A stretch of 64,000 nt of DNA from Heterodera schachtii (lineage: Eukaryota; Nematoda; Chromadorea; Rhabditida; Heteroderidae), in NCBI GenBank assembly GCA_023374025.1, contig SIJG01000106.1, forward strand, positions 283,663-347,662. The letters are read 5' to 3'. Position 1 is the stretch's first letter. Each line of letters opens with the position of its first letter. A program made the position numbers and the translations under genes. This document shows, piece after piece, positions 22,309-34,914 of the stretch. A model generated the notes under the pieces. It was not told where the DNA came from. It worked only from the letters and a program-made list of their open reading frames with translations, and did no database searches.

Positions 22309-22394
22309 CCTGAAAAATTATGGGTTCTAAAATTTTGATTTAAGTTTGAAGGTAAGGATTCCATTAGCTCGCGAAATGCCGTGCCGAATAATTG

Positions 22395-22445
22395 ATCGTT
22401 ATTTCTACTAAGCCCAGATAGCGGCTGGGAATCGAACCCACGACA
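22395..22445 (-). other. tRNA-like B-box fragment
   Basis: On the minus strand GTGGGTTCGATTCCCAGC resembles a tRNA T arm. No matching acceptor or D arm was found, so this is only a fragment. It lies between X3 and Y3. Confidence 0.25.
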
Positions 22446-22600
22446 ACAGCAATCCGTGCTATGCTGCATTGCATTTTTAGGCTTTTGAGTGTATTTTAAA
22501 TTTTCCGTTTTCCAGTTATTACTGGGTTCTAGTTTAAACTCTAGATCCTTACATTTACCCTAAATTATCGTTTTTTAGGTCATTTATTGATATCAACTCT

Positions 22601-25600
22601 TTACTCTAATGATCCTTTGTGAGCCTCGTTTTGCATTTTCTGATTATTTTTCACGACAGCTAATTCCTGTTTTATGCTTCGGTTCCTGTCCAAGTGATTC
22701 TGCACTTCCTCATCCGACCCTCCTCCTCTGCTGCTGAAAGTGCTCCTTGATGACCTATTACGGCTCATACGGGGTGGCTTCAACCGGCTGCCGCCCAATG
22801 ATTGGGACCGATACAAATCTTCATTTTGTCCGGATTCTTGCCGCTGATGTCCACTTGGCTGGAGATCGATTAGCTGGTCCTCGTATCCGTTGTTGTTGCT
22901 ACCAGTTAAGAGGTCGAGCGGAATCCCGTCCCGGAATCTTTGTACCCCATTTTGAACCGGTGGATGACTTGATGCAGATGAATGCGATCTCGTTGCTGAT
23001 CGTTGCAATATTTTCGCCGATGACTGACTTGGTGCCACTGATCCTACATCTGAGCGTACCGCTGATTGCCTTAGACCTATTTTCCTTGATCGATGACTTG
23101 ATGCATCCGATGATGCAGATGAATGCGCTGGGGAGCTCGTTGATGATCTTGGCGGGTGTTTAACCGATGAGCGACGACTTGATGCCACTGACCCTGCATC
23201 TGAGCGTGCCGCTGATTGCATTTTCCTTTGTGTTGCACCCATTGATCGGTGGCTTGGTGCCACTGATGATGCAGATGAACGTGCTGGTGATGCTTGGGAC
23301 AGCGGTTGATTTTCATCATCGTTATCATCGTTGTCATCATTATCTCTGTCCTCGTCATTATTATTATCATCATCATCATCACCATCATCACGATGAGTCC
23401 CTTCTTCTTGTTTCTTAACCTTTTTTTCTTCTTTATCATCATCATCATCATCATCATCATCGTCGCCGTCTTCACCTTCACCTTCTTCATCATCATCCGT
23501 CGTATTCTTATCAGAACTGTCGCTGCGCTTACGCCTTCTGTCACGATATTTCCTACTGGAAGATTTTTTGAGCTGTTGCTTCATGTCCACAGCTGCTCCT
23601 GAAAATAACTATAAAATTTTATTTTAAAATTTTTTTTCATACCACATATTAAAGCAGCGTTAAACCTTGGCTAATTAATTAATTTTATAAAAATAAATTG
23701 CAAATTTCACTGTGTGATGCAGTAAATCTAAAAATTGTTATCTTTCCAAAAAGTTATGGCCTAAAATCTTCGAAAATTTTTCATAGTGTGGTTTTTTAAA
23801 TAATGCCCTTACATGTTTTTTCAGTAATGACTAGAGACCGGAAATTTCAAATTTGCGGATCCCGCTGCGGGATTGGAATCCAAAATTTTTTGCGGGACGG
23901 GATCCCGCGGGATTAATCCCGCAAATCCCGCATTTAAAATTTGCGGGATCCCGCGCGGGATTGCGGGATTTTGAAAATTAAAAAAAATCAATTAATTTCA
24001 AAAAATTTCCAAAAAAGAAAAAATAGATATTTTGGAAAATAAATTTTTAGGGGCTGGCGGGATGCATTAAAAGGGGCGACTAAGATTTTCCGAATGAATC
24101 AGACGGTAAAAAGAGATCGGGAATCAAATCTGTTAATGGTCCATAAATTTGACTAATTTTTTCAAAACCGCTTTTTTTCCGGCGCAATTTTTTCAAAAAA
24201 CTAGAAAAAATGGGTCCGGCGGTGCCGATAGGCGCCGCCGGAAATTTTTTTTTGAAAATTTTGTCAATTTCTTCTGATTTTGTCCAAAAAATGAAAAAAA
24301 GTCGTACTTTTTGACTCATTTCTACAGCAGGATTAATAAGTAAACGCCGATCCGGCGGTGCCGATAGGCGTCGCCGGGAAATTTTTTGCAAATTCTAGAT
24401 AAAATTTGAGTTGAAAAATGGATTTAATTTGATTGAATTTATTATAATTTATTCAAAAATTTTGGCATTCTGTTCTTTAAAATTTTCAAAAAATCAATGA
24501 AATCCCGCAGAATCCCGCACAAAAAGTCAAATTTGCGGATCCCGCTGCGGGATTGGAACTCACAATTCTTTGCAGGACGGGATCCCGCGGGATTAATCCC
24601 GCAATCCCGCAAATCCCGCATTTTCCAAAAATGCGGGATTGCGGACTGGGATCCCGCAAGATCCCGCGCGGGATCCCGTCCCGCGCCGGTCTCTAGTAAT
24701 GACTCGCACCCTTTTAAATTAATCGAACGATAGTCTGACTATGTGTAGCATATAGCAGCCATATTACTAAATGTTTTTACCCCTGGTCTCTTTCATCAAT
24801 TCAAGCGTTTCATCCGAATACATTTCGTCCTGGAACATTTGAATGAACACAACAGCCTTGACACACTCCATGGCCTTTTTACGTTCCTCCTTGCTCTTCG
24901 CGTTCAACATTTCCCATTTATATTTATTTGACTCGGCCTTTAACTCTGCTTTATGAGTCTCAAGGTCTCTGAAAGTTAGCGCAAATGTAGCCATAGAAAA
25001 AAACATTTTATATTACACACTATTTTACAAAAATGCGCGTTTTCTCAAAAATCCCTGTTTGTCAAATCAAATTAACACCAATTTTGGGTAGGGGCAAAAA
25101 CTTCTATATGTTTAATATTAATAATAATTAGGTGTTAATAATTAATAAAATTTTAAAGTTCCAAATTTCGTTTTGTTGTAGACTCTACCCTTGGCTTTAT
25201 AATATTAATGGTAATAAAATTTTGAAGGAATTTATGAGTGAGAAGCGATTTAAGTTATAAAGAAAGAAATGACCATTATTTCAAAAACGGTTCAAGGTTT
25301 AAATTCCATCCATTATCATTCGTACATATATAATCGCATCATATTATATTTAATTATAGGTTTATATTTGCATACATATATAATAATGTCAACTTACCGT
25401 GCCGAATATGGATTTAAAGAGGTGACAAGGTCACGCAGAAAATCTTTGCCAAATTTTCCACTGGCTTTTACGTCCAACTTTGGCCAATCATTTTCTTCAG
25501 TGAATTCGGAAACGAAGTGAGGATCAAAATCAAATCTTAATCCCTTATGGAAGCCCTGAAAATTTATATTTAATTGTGATTATAGCCTTCGTTTACTTAA

Positions 25601-28600
25601 GAATCGAAAAAGGGTATATATGTAACCCAGGTTTTTGATGCAAAAATTAGTTGCCATAGAAAACTGACTCAAATAAATTAAAAAATATTCCGTCCCCCAT
25701 ATATCTATCTATCTATCTATCAAGAAAATCATTCGTTTTTGAATTTTAATTTAAATTTTGGTAATTTAAAGAAATTTTGGCAAAAATTTCCCTAAATTAA
25801 AAAACAATTTTTTCATGTTTTGCAATGTTTATGCGCTTGTTTTTGATTGTATGTCCATATAATTCCATACTCTATCTCTTCACCACCAGCCAACCACTGC
25901 CACATTCTTCCATGATTTAGAAATTTAAATTAAATACTTAACTGGATGTGACAAGTTCTATCGGCTTCCCAAAAATCACAATGACATACCCACCGACATG
26001 TAAAAAAGTTATAAATAAAAACATGCAAAGCTTCGGGCTTTTTTGCAGTATTCATGTTGCAACTTTTTATAACTTGTTCAATCGCTTAAAAATAGCTTGT
26101 CAATAGCTCTAAACATATAAAGCTTTCAAATGTTGCCAAATTTATAAATTTGGCCAACTGAGAAAAAAGTTATGATGTTTTTTTAAAACATGCCTTGGAC
26201 GGAATTGGCGCCTTGGACGGAGGACGGAGGGAGCGAGGCATGTGTACCCCTCCGGCGCACCACCCACTGGAATAGTCTCTGATCCCATCCATTTGACGAA
26301 AAGCCATTACCTCACTCAACGGAGCACACACATATTTCTGGATCTGTTTAAGATCCATATCCTGGCCAATCGCTATCGCTGCAAAGTTGCGGAATTGGAC
26401 CTGAAATGCTGTCTCCAGGCACTTTTTGCGTGCCTCGAGATCAAATGACGCGTCGATCATCAACAAATTGAGCCATTTGGTGACTTCATCTTCGAGCTTA
26501 AAGTTTCTCTTCGCTTGATCATACAAAAAGTGATCTGAAAATGATAATTAGGATTATAAATTAGATGGACTAAAAAACACCAAACATTTACTAAAATATG
26601 GACTAAAAAGGCAAAAACATGGACGAAAAAGCTCAAAAATGGCCAAATATGGACCAAAATATGGATAAAAAAAACTGTCAAGATTTTAAGTTTTAAACCC
26701 TCAAAAATTCCCATTCGAAAGCCCTTCAAAGGTTCGGTAATAGTGCCGTTTTGAAAGGTTCCTCTTTGTTTTTTCAGCGGATCCCAAAAAATTAAAAAAG
26801 TGCCTTAAATTTTTTCATCATTCCATGCTAATGGCATATGTCATGCCATATATTTCCAGCTGCTGTTCTTCTATCCCAGCCGTTTGCCTTCCCTTCCGGC
26901 GATCTGTTCCTCTCCTTTCTGTCCCTGGACGGAGTTGACCCCTACCGCGATGGGCACCGCGGAAGAAAACATTGGAATTTTGACCCTTTTCAAGAGATTT
27001 TCACAGAAAAATGGTGATTTTTGGGTCAAATTTTGAAATCTTAGGGTTTTTGGGATTTTAATGAACCATCTTCACCGGCGACCCCACCCCCCCCCCCCCC
27101 CGCAATGGTCATCCTTAACAGTGAAAAAATTTCTCGTTTTCTAGACGAAAAACCCAAGACCGATACCGAGAAGCGAAAAAGCCGAGAAATTTCCCGAGAC
27201 GAGAACCGAGACTCTCGCACATCCCTAGGGTCTATGTCACTTTGGCACCCACTCTGTTAAGCGGCCAACGACGAAATGTTTTTAGAAAATCCAAAACGGG
27301 AAAACAGAAGGCACAGGAATCAATCCTTATTTTCGTAGACAGAATACTAAATGCGTTTTGGTAGAAGGGAATGGTGCCGGGTCGTTACTCAAAAACCATC
27401 AAAAAAATAAAAAATAAATTTGACAGAAATTCATAACTCCGCCCAAAATGAACCAAATTTTATAAATTAGATATTATTCGATAGCCCTAAGTGTTTTCTA
27501 TTATCCTGGAAAATTTCAAAAAAATTCATTAAGTTTCGAAACTCAAAAAAGCAAGTTTTCTTGAACATTTTTGGTCATAACTTTCTTTAAACTTACCAAA
27601 ACTTTTAGAAATTTTGTAGGATAATAGAAAACACTTAGAGCTACCGAATAATTTTAACAATTAAAATTTAGTTACTTTTAATCAAAGTTATATCAAAAAA
27701 ATTTTTTTTTTTGATGGTTCTTGAGTAACGTCATAGCACCAATGGAATGCTTAAAACTAAAAAGACTCTTATTTTCCAAGTCATAAAAATTCTTTAAAAA
27801 TTTATTTTTTATTTATTTTTTGCTATTTTTGTCCATAATAAACCAATTTGTTGTCTTTATTTTCATTGGCAGCTCTCACTTGTCGAGTGCTTCTGCACCC
27901 ATAATTTCATTTGGTTACGGTCATACTGATACGGTATTTCTTTTTCCCAATCTTTCAACAATTCGTGCAAGCCATGCTTATTGTTGCTCAAATTATCAAG
28001 ACGCATGACAAATGAAAACTGTTCGTTCTTTTTGGCCAAATCGACCAGCTCATCGATGCTTCTTTAAAATTGTAAATAAAATAGCGGGTACAGTGATTTT
28101 AAAAGTTTCCTTTTTTTAATTATTGTGCAGCATATCAGTTAATTAACAAATTTATAATGGTTTTTTTTAATGATGCTAATTTAATTGAAAAATAGCTAAT
28201 TTTTCAAAAAAAAAAATTGCAAATCCCCGAATTTTTTTTCTAGGGTTTTATCCGGGTTTTTCAACAAAATTTTGGCACATTAATATTTGATAAAATATGG
28301 GGATGTTATTTATATTTGATAATTTAAAAATAAAATTTATTAGATAATTATTACGCTTTTGTTTCCCGCTTTGTGTCCCTTAATTTGTCCTCTTTTTTCT
28401 CCGCTTTTATTATAATTGCATTCTGATGTTCAGTGTTGTGGTTAAGCTTTTTAAGTTTGATCTTTGCATTGTTTGCTTCTTTTAATTCTTCTCTCGCCTT
28501 ATGCAGTTTTTTCTATTTAAAAAATAACAATTTTAGTAAGAAATTCCTCTTTTTAATTAAGCATTTATTAAAAATATTAGTGAATTTTAATTAAATCTCT

Positions 28601-31600
28601 CATATCTATTCCTCATTTTATTTAGAAATATTTTTTAAAAAGCCACAATTTTATAATTAACCTTTGACTCATTTTTTAATTATTGAATCAATTACTCTGA
28701 GCTCAACCAGCACGTGTTGATAATAAATGGCAAGTTTTAGCACCTCCTTCTGTTTTTTTATTTGTTCAGGATTTTGGGAATGTAACACTTCAAGTGCAAG
28801 GCGAACAATCTGCTCATTTAGCTATTGAAAAGAAAATTAAATTAATTTTAATGACAAAATTAGAGGTAATTAAATTGAAAAATAAATAATTAAATGTAAC
28901 GAGACAGAAGAAAGAAAGGGGAGAGAATTATAAAAGAATATATAATTTCAATTCCACGAATAAGAAAGAAAGATTTCCCAATTTGAATTTTTGAGATTTT
29001 AAGCAATTTTCTTAACAAAATTGCATTAAAATACTCAAAAAATTTTCCCGGCGGCGCCTATCGGCACCGCCGGACCCACACATTACCAGATTTTTGAATA
29101 ATAGAAACCAAAATGGCAAAACTAGTAATTTTTTGGCGAAAAACAACTAAAAATTTTGTAAAATACACCCCCCCTAATTCGGGATTTCAAAAAACGAAAA
29201 ATACACCCCTAAAAATCGAATTTTTGACTTAAGCCCCCTCCGAAACCAAGTGTCTGGCTATGCCCTTGAATTTGATGTGAGGGAATTTTTATTTAAATTT
29301 AAAATACAAAACCTTTTCCATCCTTTCTTCATTGGTTTCTCTTGATGCTGGCACAAGACTTAATTATTATTTTTTTTGAGTGTTTTTTTTATGATTTTAC
29401 TTTTTAATAATAATGATATATTATTAAAAATTATCTATTACTAAATAAACAGATTAATTTTGTATAAAAAAAAAGAAAATGCAGTGTTTTGTTTTTACAA
29501 AATTAAATTGTTTTCACAAAAAATGGGTTTTTGAAAATGTCAGATTTATTTTGGTTGACTGATTGAGTTGGTTTTTGTTTTTCAAATACAAAATTATGCT
29601 CAACATATTAACTAGAGTTGTACGGGACCGGGACTGGTACTGAAAAAAAACGTACAACTGAGTACCTAAGTCCCGGTTTTGACCGGGACCGGGACTAGTC
29701 CCGATTTTTTCCCGGTTTTCCCAGCCAAAAAGTCACGCTTTTTCAACCCGAAAATTCCCGGTCCCGGATTTTTGTCAAAAATCCCGGTCCCGTGCAACTC
29801 TAATATTATTAACACCTCATGACTGTACTTTCTTAAAAATCCCCATCCGCCCTTTTTTGCCACCGGCTTTTCCATTATTTCAGTGACAAAACGTTGGCCC
29901 GACGGTGAGTTTAGCAAACTTTTCTTCACCGATTTGCTGCTGCTAAGGCTTGGCAATTGTTTTTTCTTCTTGTCATCATCACCACCACGGCGCCATCGAC
30001 GACGAGCGCCATGCTTTTTGTTTGAAAAAATGCCAGAAAATCAAATCATTTGGCGCCCTGCCAAGAAAACTGGGGCAGCCAAAATTCCAAGGATTTGGTG
30101 GTTTGGGAAAAGCACATGGGCAAGAAAGAGCCATCAATTCGTTGGAAATGTGCCAAAACAAATGCTAGGATGCTAGTTTTTTTTATTTTATTTTTTTTGT
30201 GGGTATTCCGGTGGCTCCCGGTAAATTGGACACCGGAAAATTGGACATTATTGGATATAAAATAAATTAAAAATAAATAAACAAAATTTTTGGTTTTGCT
30301 AAAAGATTTTATTTTAGTCTGCACATCCCTGTGTTTTTATAAGCCTAATAAAATGGCAATAAATAAGGTTTTTATTATTGTAACATCAGGAGATGAAAGC
30401 CACCATAACATTCATAAAGAAAGAAACAAAGTTTTCTTTTAGATAGGATTGCCATTTTTATGCAATTTTAGCACATTGACTAATCATTGCCCATTTTCGT
30501 GCATGTTTTGGCACATTGACCAATCATTGTGCATGTTGAATGCCTGATTTACTCTAAGTGCCTTAATTCATTAATCCATTTACCCTTCATAAATTCATTT
30601 TTCACCCCAATTCCTGGCTTTATTTTAGGAACTTGGTGTCCAGTTTTCCTGTGTCCAATTTTCCTTCGGTGTCCAAAATTCCGGCGGTGTCCAGTTTTCC
30701 GCTTGGTGTCCAATTTTCTGGTGTCCAATTTACCGGCCCCCATTCCGTTACCAATTCATAAAAACCGCCAAAATGTGCGTTTCATAAATACGCCAATACA
30801 TAAAAAAAATAATTTCATTTATTAAACATATTTTATAATAAAATATTTAAATAAAATAAGAATCAGAGTTTTTAGATATTTATTGGTGTCAGTGTATGTC
30901 ATTAGTAGGGATACGATTTTTAGTTTTTTAACTATTTTTTTCCTGAGCTCCCTATGGCCTGAAACGCATAAAAACATGTTTTTTCGATTGTTGTTAAGCT
31001 AGTTTTCGAGAATTAACCTAATTTTTTTTTAAAATATATCTTTAAGAATCGACCCTAAAAATTTTAAAAATATACCCCTAAGAAATGAGAAATTTTCTAA
31101 AAAAAATTCATCTCCAAAAATTTGTTTATTATCTTGAAAGATTTTTGATTATAAAAATTATGTGTGTCTCATTAATGATTTGGCATATTTTTGTTGCTTT
31201 TTGAAGAAAATTTTCGATTTTTGCAACTATTTTCCCATTTTTAGCACCTGTTTTTGGGGTTTTTTAGAACCTAAAAACTAACTATTTTGGCAGTTTTTAG
31301 CAACAACGATCGAATCCCTAGTCATCAGTGAGGCTAATTAATATTTGCCAAAATTATAATGGAAAAGAAGCATTTAAGACATTAAATATCCACTTGATAA
31401 AAGTTTTCTTATCTAATCAAATTTAATAAATGAGATCAAATTTATTTATTTATTTTTCTCCCCAATTGGCAGATTTCATGAAACCTTGCACCTAAATTGA
31501 CCAACCCATGAAAAACTTGGCCTAAATATGGCTTAGGGAGTATGAGAAAAATGCCAAGATGAATTAAACAATGCCATAATTTATTGTATTATTTTCGAAA

Positions 31601-32727
31601 TGGCTGTGCCTTTATCGTTTTGCATTGTGTCAATATTTATGTCCCCAAATATCAGTATATGGCAGAGTTCCCAAGTGTCTTTTTTTTTAAAGATTTGTCC
31701 TTTATTGGAGGGGCCAGATCTTTGAAAACTAAAATGTCCTTTTTTTAAAGATTGTCCTTTATTTTAGGCTTCCCCAAACTTTTTACATTTTTTTGTGCTT
31801 AATTATTTATTTCGCTGATAAATACAAAAACCCCCCAATTTCAAAAATTTTTCCCGGCGGCGCCTTTCGGCACCGCCGGCCCCAAAAACTTATTTTTTTT
31901 TTCTTAAGAAAATGGCTTAAACCGTAAAAATTGGTCATTTTGGTGAAAATCTGTTAACAAATAGTGTAACTGCACAAACTACCTTAAAGAACAGTCACAA
32001 TTTTACAATTTTCTGAAATTTTTTCCTAAAAAATCACAAAATTTGGACAATTTTTGGGCAAAATCTGTTAACTAATTCCTTCAAATTTTCAAAAAAATTT
32101 TCCCCGGCGGCGCCTATCGGCACCGCTCCCCCCCATCTCCAAAAGTTTTTTTAAGAAAAGCCCGCCGCAAAAAAAAACATTTTATTGATTTTTTAAATTT
32201 TGAATAAAATTTTCCAAAAAGATGATTTTTTGTCGGCAAAATGCTGATTTTGAAAATTTTCAGTTGGCAGGCCATGTTTTTACGCTAATAAAATGTTGTT
32301 TTAAATCGATTTTCATGTATTTTATTGCGTTTCTTTCGCGCTAATATTAGTTTTAGAAAAAATCTTTTTTTTTGGGGTCCAAATCTTAGTTTTAGTATCG
32401 TTTGTCCTTTTTTTGAAAAAAAAAAACTTGGGAACTCTGGTATATGGAAAAAGGCGAATGCTTGAGAAAAATGAGTATGCCTCTACATACAATGTTTGGC
32501 GTTATGATTAGAGCAGTTGCCGGACTACTGCCATCGATGATGCCATGTTCGGGAGAAATGGTACCATTTTCTTGAATGAAGATTTAAATGTTTAATTCAT
32601 TAAAACCATTTTTACCGTTTTTTGCAGTTTCAGTTTGTTGTTTGGTTTCCAATGTCACCGATATGGCCAAATTTGTCGCCAAAAATGGCACAAGCATTAA
32701 TAAAGTTAGAAAATTGAATTTGTTCAT
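22601..32727 (-). CDS. Gene X3: secreted multi-exon protein of unknown function, poly-Asp/Ser-Arg C-terminal exon
   Basis: Exons: 32727-32616, 32570-32491, 30013-29829, 29358-29313, 28821-28696, 28512-28355, 28061-27880, 26534-26311, 25555-25398, 24968-24781, 23598-22601. They sum to 2457 nt, or 818 aa, with all phases shared with X2 and X4. Residues 1-23 form a signal peptide (FLTLLMLVPFLATNLAISV). Residues 65-125 are basic then Ser-rich. Residues 142-296 are largely helical and Lys/Glu-rich. About 297-371 holds LNLLMIDASFDLEARKKCLE, and about 424-486 holds YKWEMLNAKSKEERKKAMEC. The last exon runs a basic cluster (RDRRRKRSD), about ten Asp in a row, Ser/Arg repeats (ARSSASSVAPSHRS), and a helical tail with KQELAVVKNNQKM. 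An acceptor-like TTATAG lies 2 nt before the ATG. AATAAA follows the stop by about 13 nt. The family is unknown; a secreted effector is one hypothesis. Confidence 0.8.
23832..24695. mobile_element. Non-autonomous hAT-like transposon, 864 bp
   Basis: The terminal inverted repeat TAGAGACCGG / CCGGTCTCTA is perfect. The 8-bp target duplication GTAATGAC at 23824-23831 and 24696-24703 is also perfect. Subterminal regions are rich in CGGGAT words. The interior holds two GC-rich hairpin modules (about 24215 and 24352). It has no transposase and sits in the intron between X3 exons 10 and 11. Confidence 0.9.
27373..27740. repeat. Palindromic MITE-like repeat, copy P4
   Basis: The ends GGTGCCGGGTCGTTACTC and GAGTAACGTCATAGCACC are inverted copies, and the interior has the family CATAAC and GATAGCCCTAAGTG arms. 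It lies in the intron between X3 exons 7 and 8. Confidence 0.65.
29613..29802. mobile_element. Small hAT-like MITE, 190 bp
   Basis: Near-perfect termini TAGAGTTGTACGGGAC / GTCCCGTGCAACTCTA. The flanks ATATTAAC and ATATTATT match at 6 of 8 positions, so the target duplication is only probable. It lies in the intron between X3 exons 3 and 4. Confidence 0.65.
30217..30739. mobile_element. Foldback-like element with repeated GTGTCCAATTTTCC arms
   Basis: The left end CCGGTAAATTGGACACCGG plus GAAAATTGGACA is the inverted copy of the right end, where GTGTCCAATTTTC-like units repeat about six times (30640-30730) and end AATTTACCGG. The style matches the foldback at 3600-4576 but the sequence differs. 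It lies in the intron between X3 exons 2 and 3. Confidence 0.6.
30906..31320. mobile_element. hAT-like MITE, 415 bp
   Basis: Termini TAGGGATACGAT / ATCGAATCCCTA. Flanking 8-mers GTCATTAG and GTCATCAG match at 7 of 8. Confidence 0.7.
31663..32439. mobile_element. hAT-like non-autonomous element, 777 bp
   Basis: A perfect 14-bp TIR CAGAGTTCCCAAGT / ACTTGGGAACTCTG and a perfect 8-bp duplication GTATATGG (31655-31662, 32440-32447). The interior contains two GC-rich hairpin modules (about 31853, 32104). It lies between X3 exons 2 and 3. Confidence 0.9.
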
Positions 32728-33104
32728 TTCTATAAAAATAATACATTTCTTTAATTATTTTAAAACAATTAAAATATTTTTAAAAATATTTTTTCTATTT
32801 TTTACTTTCCACCGTCCGCGATTAAGATAATTTTTTATCAGGAATATCGCAATTTTCGGGGGAATTCTTAAAAAAATTTTTCAGGTTTTTATGTCTTTTA
32901 TATTTCTTAATGTTAATCTGGACGGTATCCTTGGTTAAAAAAAATTCAGTTTTACAAATCTATTTGAATACAAAAAACACACTTTATTTATTATAAAAAT
33001 ATAATATATATATTATAATAAAATATTAAATAATAGAATATTGTTTATTAAAATAAAAATGATTTCTGATGGCTGAAATAAAATATATTCCCCAAATAGC
33101 TATT

Positions 33105-33330
33105 ACAACAAAAAGCTAAATGCTATTAATGGGGAGTGGGCATGCCAATATTTGCCATGTCACATTTCACAGAAGAATATATGAATAGAGATATTGATTT
33201 GATTATTCATAAGATTTGCATAAGCATAAGAAATAACTAATTTATAAAAAAATGGTTTCGTAAAAACGTAAAGTAACACAAGTAATTTTTAAAAAATGGT
33301 TTCGTAAAAACTTAAAGACCAGGGCTCGGA
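33105..33330. promoter_or_regulatory. Conserved upstream block of X3
   Basis: This stretch upstream of X3 resembles 53450-53640 upstream of X2. Both have a GGGCATG-CAATATTTG-CATGTCACA core, then GAATATATGAATAGAGATATTGATT-like sequence. It may hold the shared promoter, or simply mark the duplication border. Confidence 0.4.
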
Positions 33331-33501
33331 TTTATCTTTAAAAAAAATTCCTAAATATTAATACTGTTTTTTAGCGAAATATGAAAGAAAAGATAATAAA
33401 AAGTATTTAATCTTTTCAAATTCAGGGTAAACAGGGTTGCTAGATGTCAAATTCAAAAGCCTATTTTATTGCGAAAAAACATCATTTAGAAGACTAAAAC
33501 C

Positions 33502-34507
33502 AGGGCTCCCAGATCAAAATTTTCAAAAGCCTCATTTGGCAGGCAAAAAAGCCTCATTTGGGTCAAAAGCCTCATTTTTACAAAATTTATTCAAAACACG
33601 TTTAAAAGTTCAAATTATATTTTTGATTTCCATGATCAATTTGAGCAATTTTTTCTTAGAAAAAGCATTTTGTGAGATTCTGAGCATGAAAAATCGAAGT
33701 TGATTTTTTGCGGCGCTTTTTCCAAAAAACTTGGGGAATCGGGGGGCCGGCGGTGCCGATAGGCGCCGCCGGAAAAATTTTTGTAATTTTTAATGTGATT
33801 TGTTAACAGATTTGTCCACAAAAATGACCAAATTTTCAATTTGAACAAATTTAAAAAAAAAGATTTTTAGGGTCCGGCGGTGCCTATAGGCGCCGCCGGT
33901 GGGGGAAAAATTGAGAATTTTGACCATATTTTTAGCAGATTTTCATTTAAAAAAATTCATAATTTTGTGGATTTTCGAAAAAATTGTAATTTTCTGGCTA
34001 AATTTGTCGCTGATTTCATAGCATTGTTTACATTTAATTTTCTGTCCGCCTATGTAAATTTGCCGTATTTAAACCATTGCAAAATCACCATTTTTATCGT
34101 TCAATTCGTTGATTCGTAAATAAATTTGTTCGATCAAAATTCACTAATAAATTATGAAAATAAATAATTGAAGTATTGGGAAATCCAATAAAATAAATTT
34201 AATTTAAATATAATTAAATATTTAAATTAATTCTTATTGACTATCTGAAAAGAGAGCCAATAAAATTTGGGTGAGATTTCCGTTTGATACTCTATTAAAA
34301 ACCAAAATTCAAATTAAATAATTGTCAAACATTATGCCAATTTATCAAAATTTAAAAAATTCTGACGATTTTCCCCAAAAGCCTCAAAAATCCTCAAAAT
34401 TTCTCAAAAAGCCACAAAAATCCTCAAATCATCATTTCAAAAAAAATCCTCATTGACCTATCAAAAAACCACAAAATGAGGATAAATCCTCAGATCTGGG
34501 AGCCCTG
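33502..34507. mobile_element. hAT-like non-autonomous element, 1006 bp
   Basis: A perfect 15-bp TIR CAGGGCTCCCAGATC / GATCTGGGAGCCCTG. Flanks ACTAAAAC and ATTAAAAC match at 7 of 8. Two GC-rich hairpin modules lie inside (about 33748, 33873). It is in the X3-Y2 spacer. Confidence 0.85.
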
Positions 34508-34914
34508 ATTAAAACTCTCATTTTTAAAAGCTTTATTCAAATTCTAAAAAAGAAAAATCAAAGATTGTATTTTTAATTTTCCATTTAACCGCAGAATGGT
34601 CTTAATTAGACTTACTTTTAGAATCTGTTATTTCAAGGAGCAAAACCTATAAAATTGCATAATTGTAAATGGCGTAGAAATAAATGTGTGAGAAATTTTA
34701 ATATTATTTATTTTGGATAAGAATAGTTTTTGACGCATAGCGAGCGGATTTATAAGAAACGCGAATGAAAAAACCACCAACAAAATTGCATTAAAAATGT
34801 ATGGAAAAGGTCTACAGTATGTGATACCCAAAAGTAAATGATGGAATTTTTGATAGCCAAAAAACTCAAATAGTCAGTCAGTCAAGTCATCCGTAACTTT
34901 AATAAATTGGTCCC

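Noticed and set aside
22747..23602. Plus-strand open frames in the X3 exon 11 region (Met/Ile/His-rich)
   Set aside because: Opposite-strand shadows of the Asp- and Ser-codon repeats of X3. The same applies at 37522-38335 and 59518-60545.
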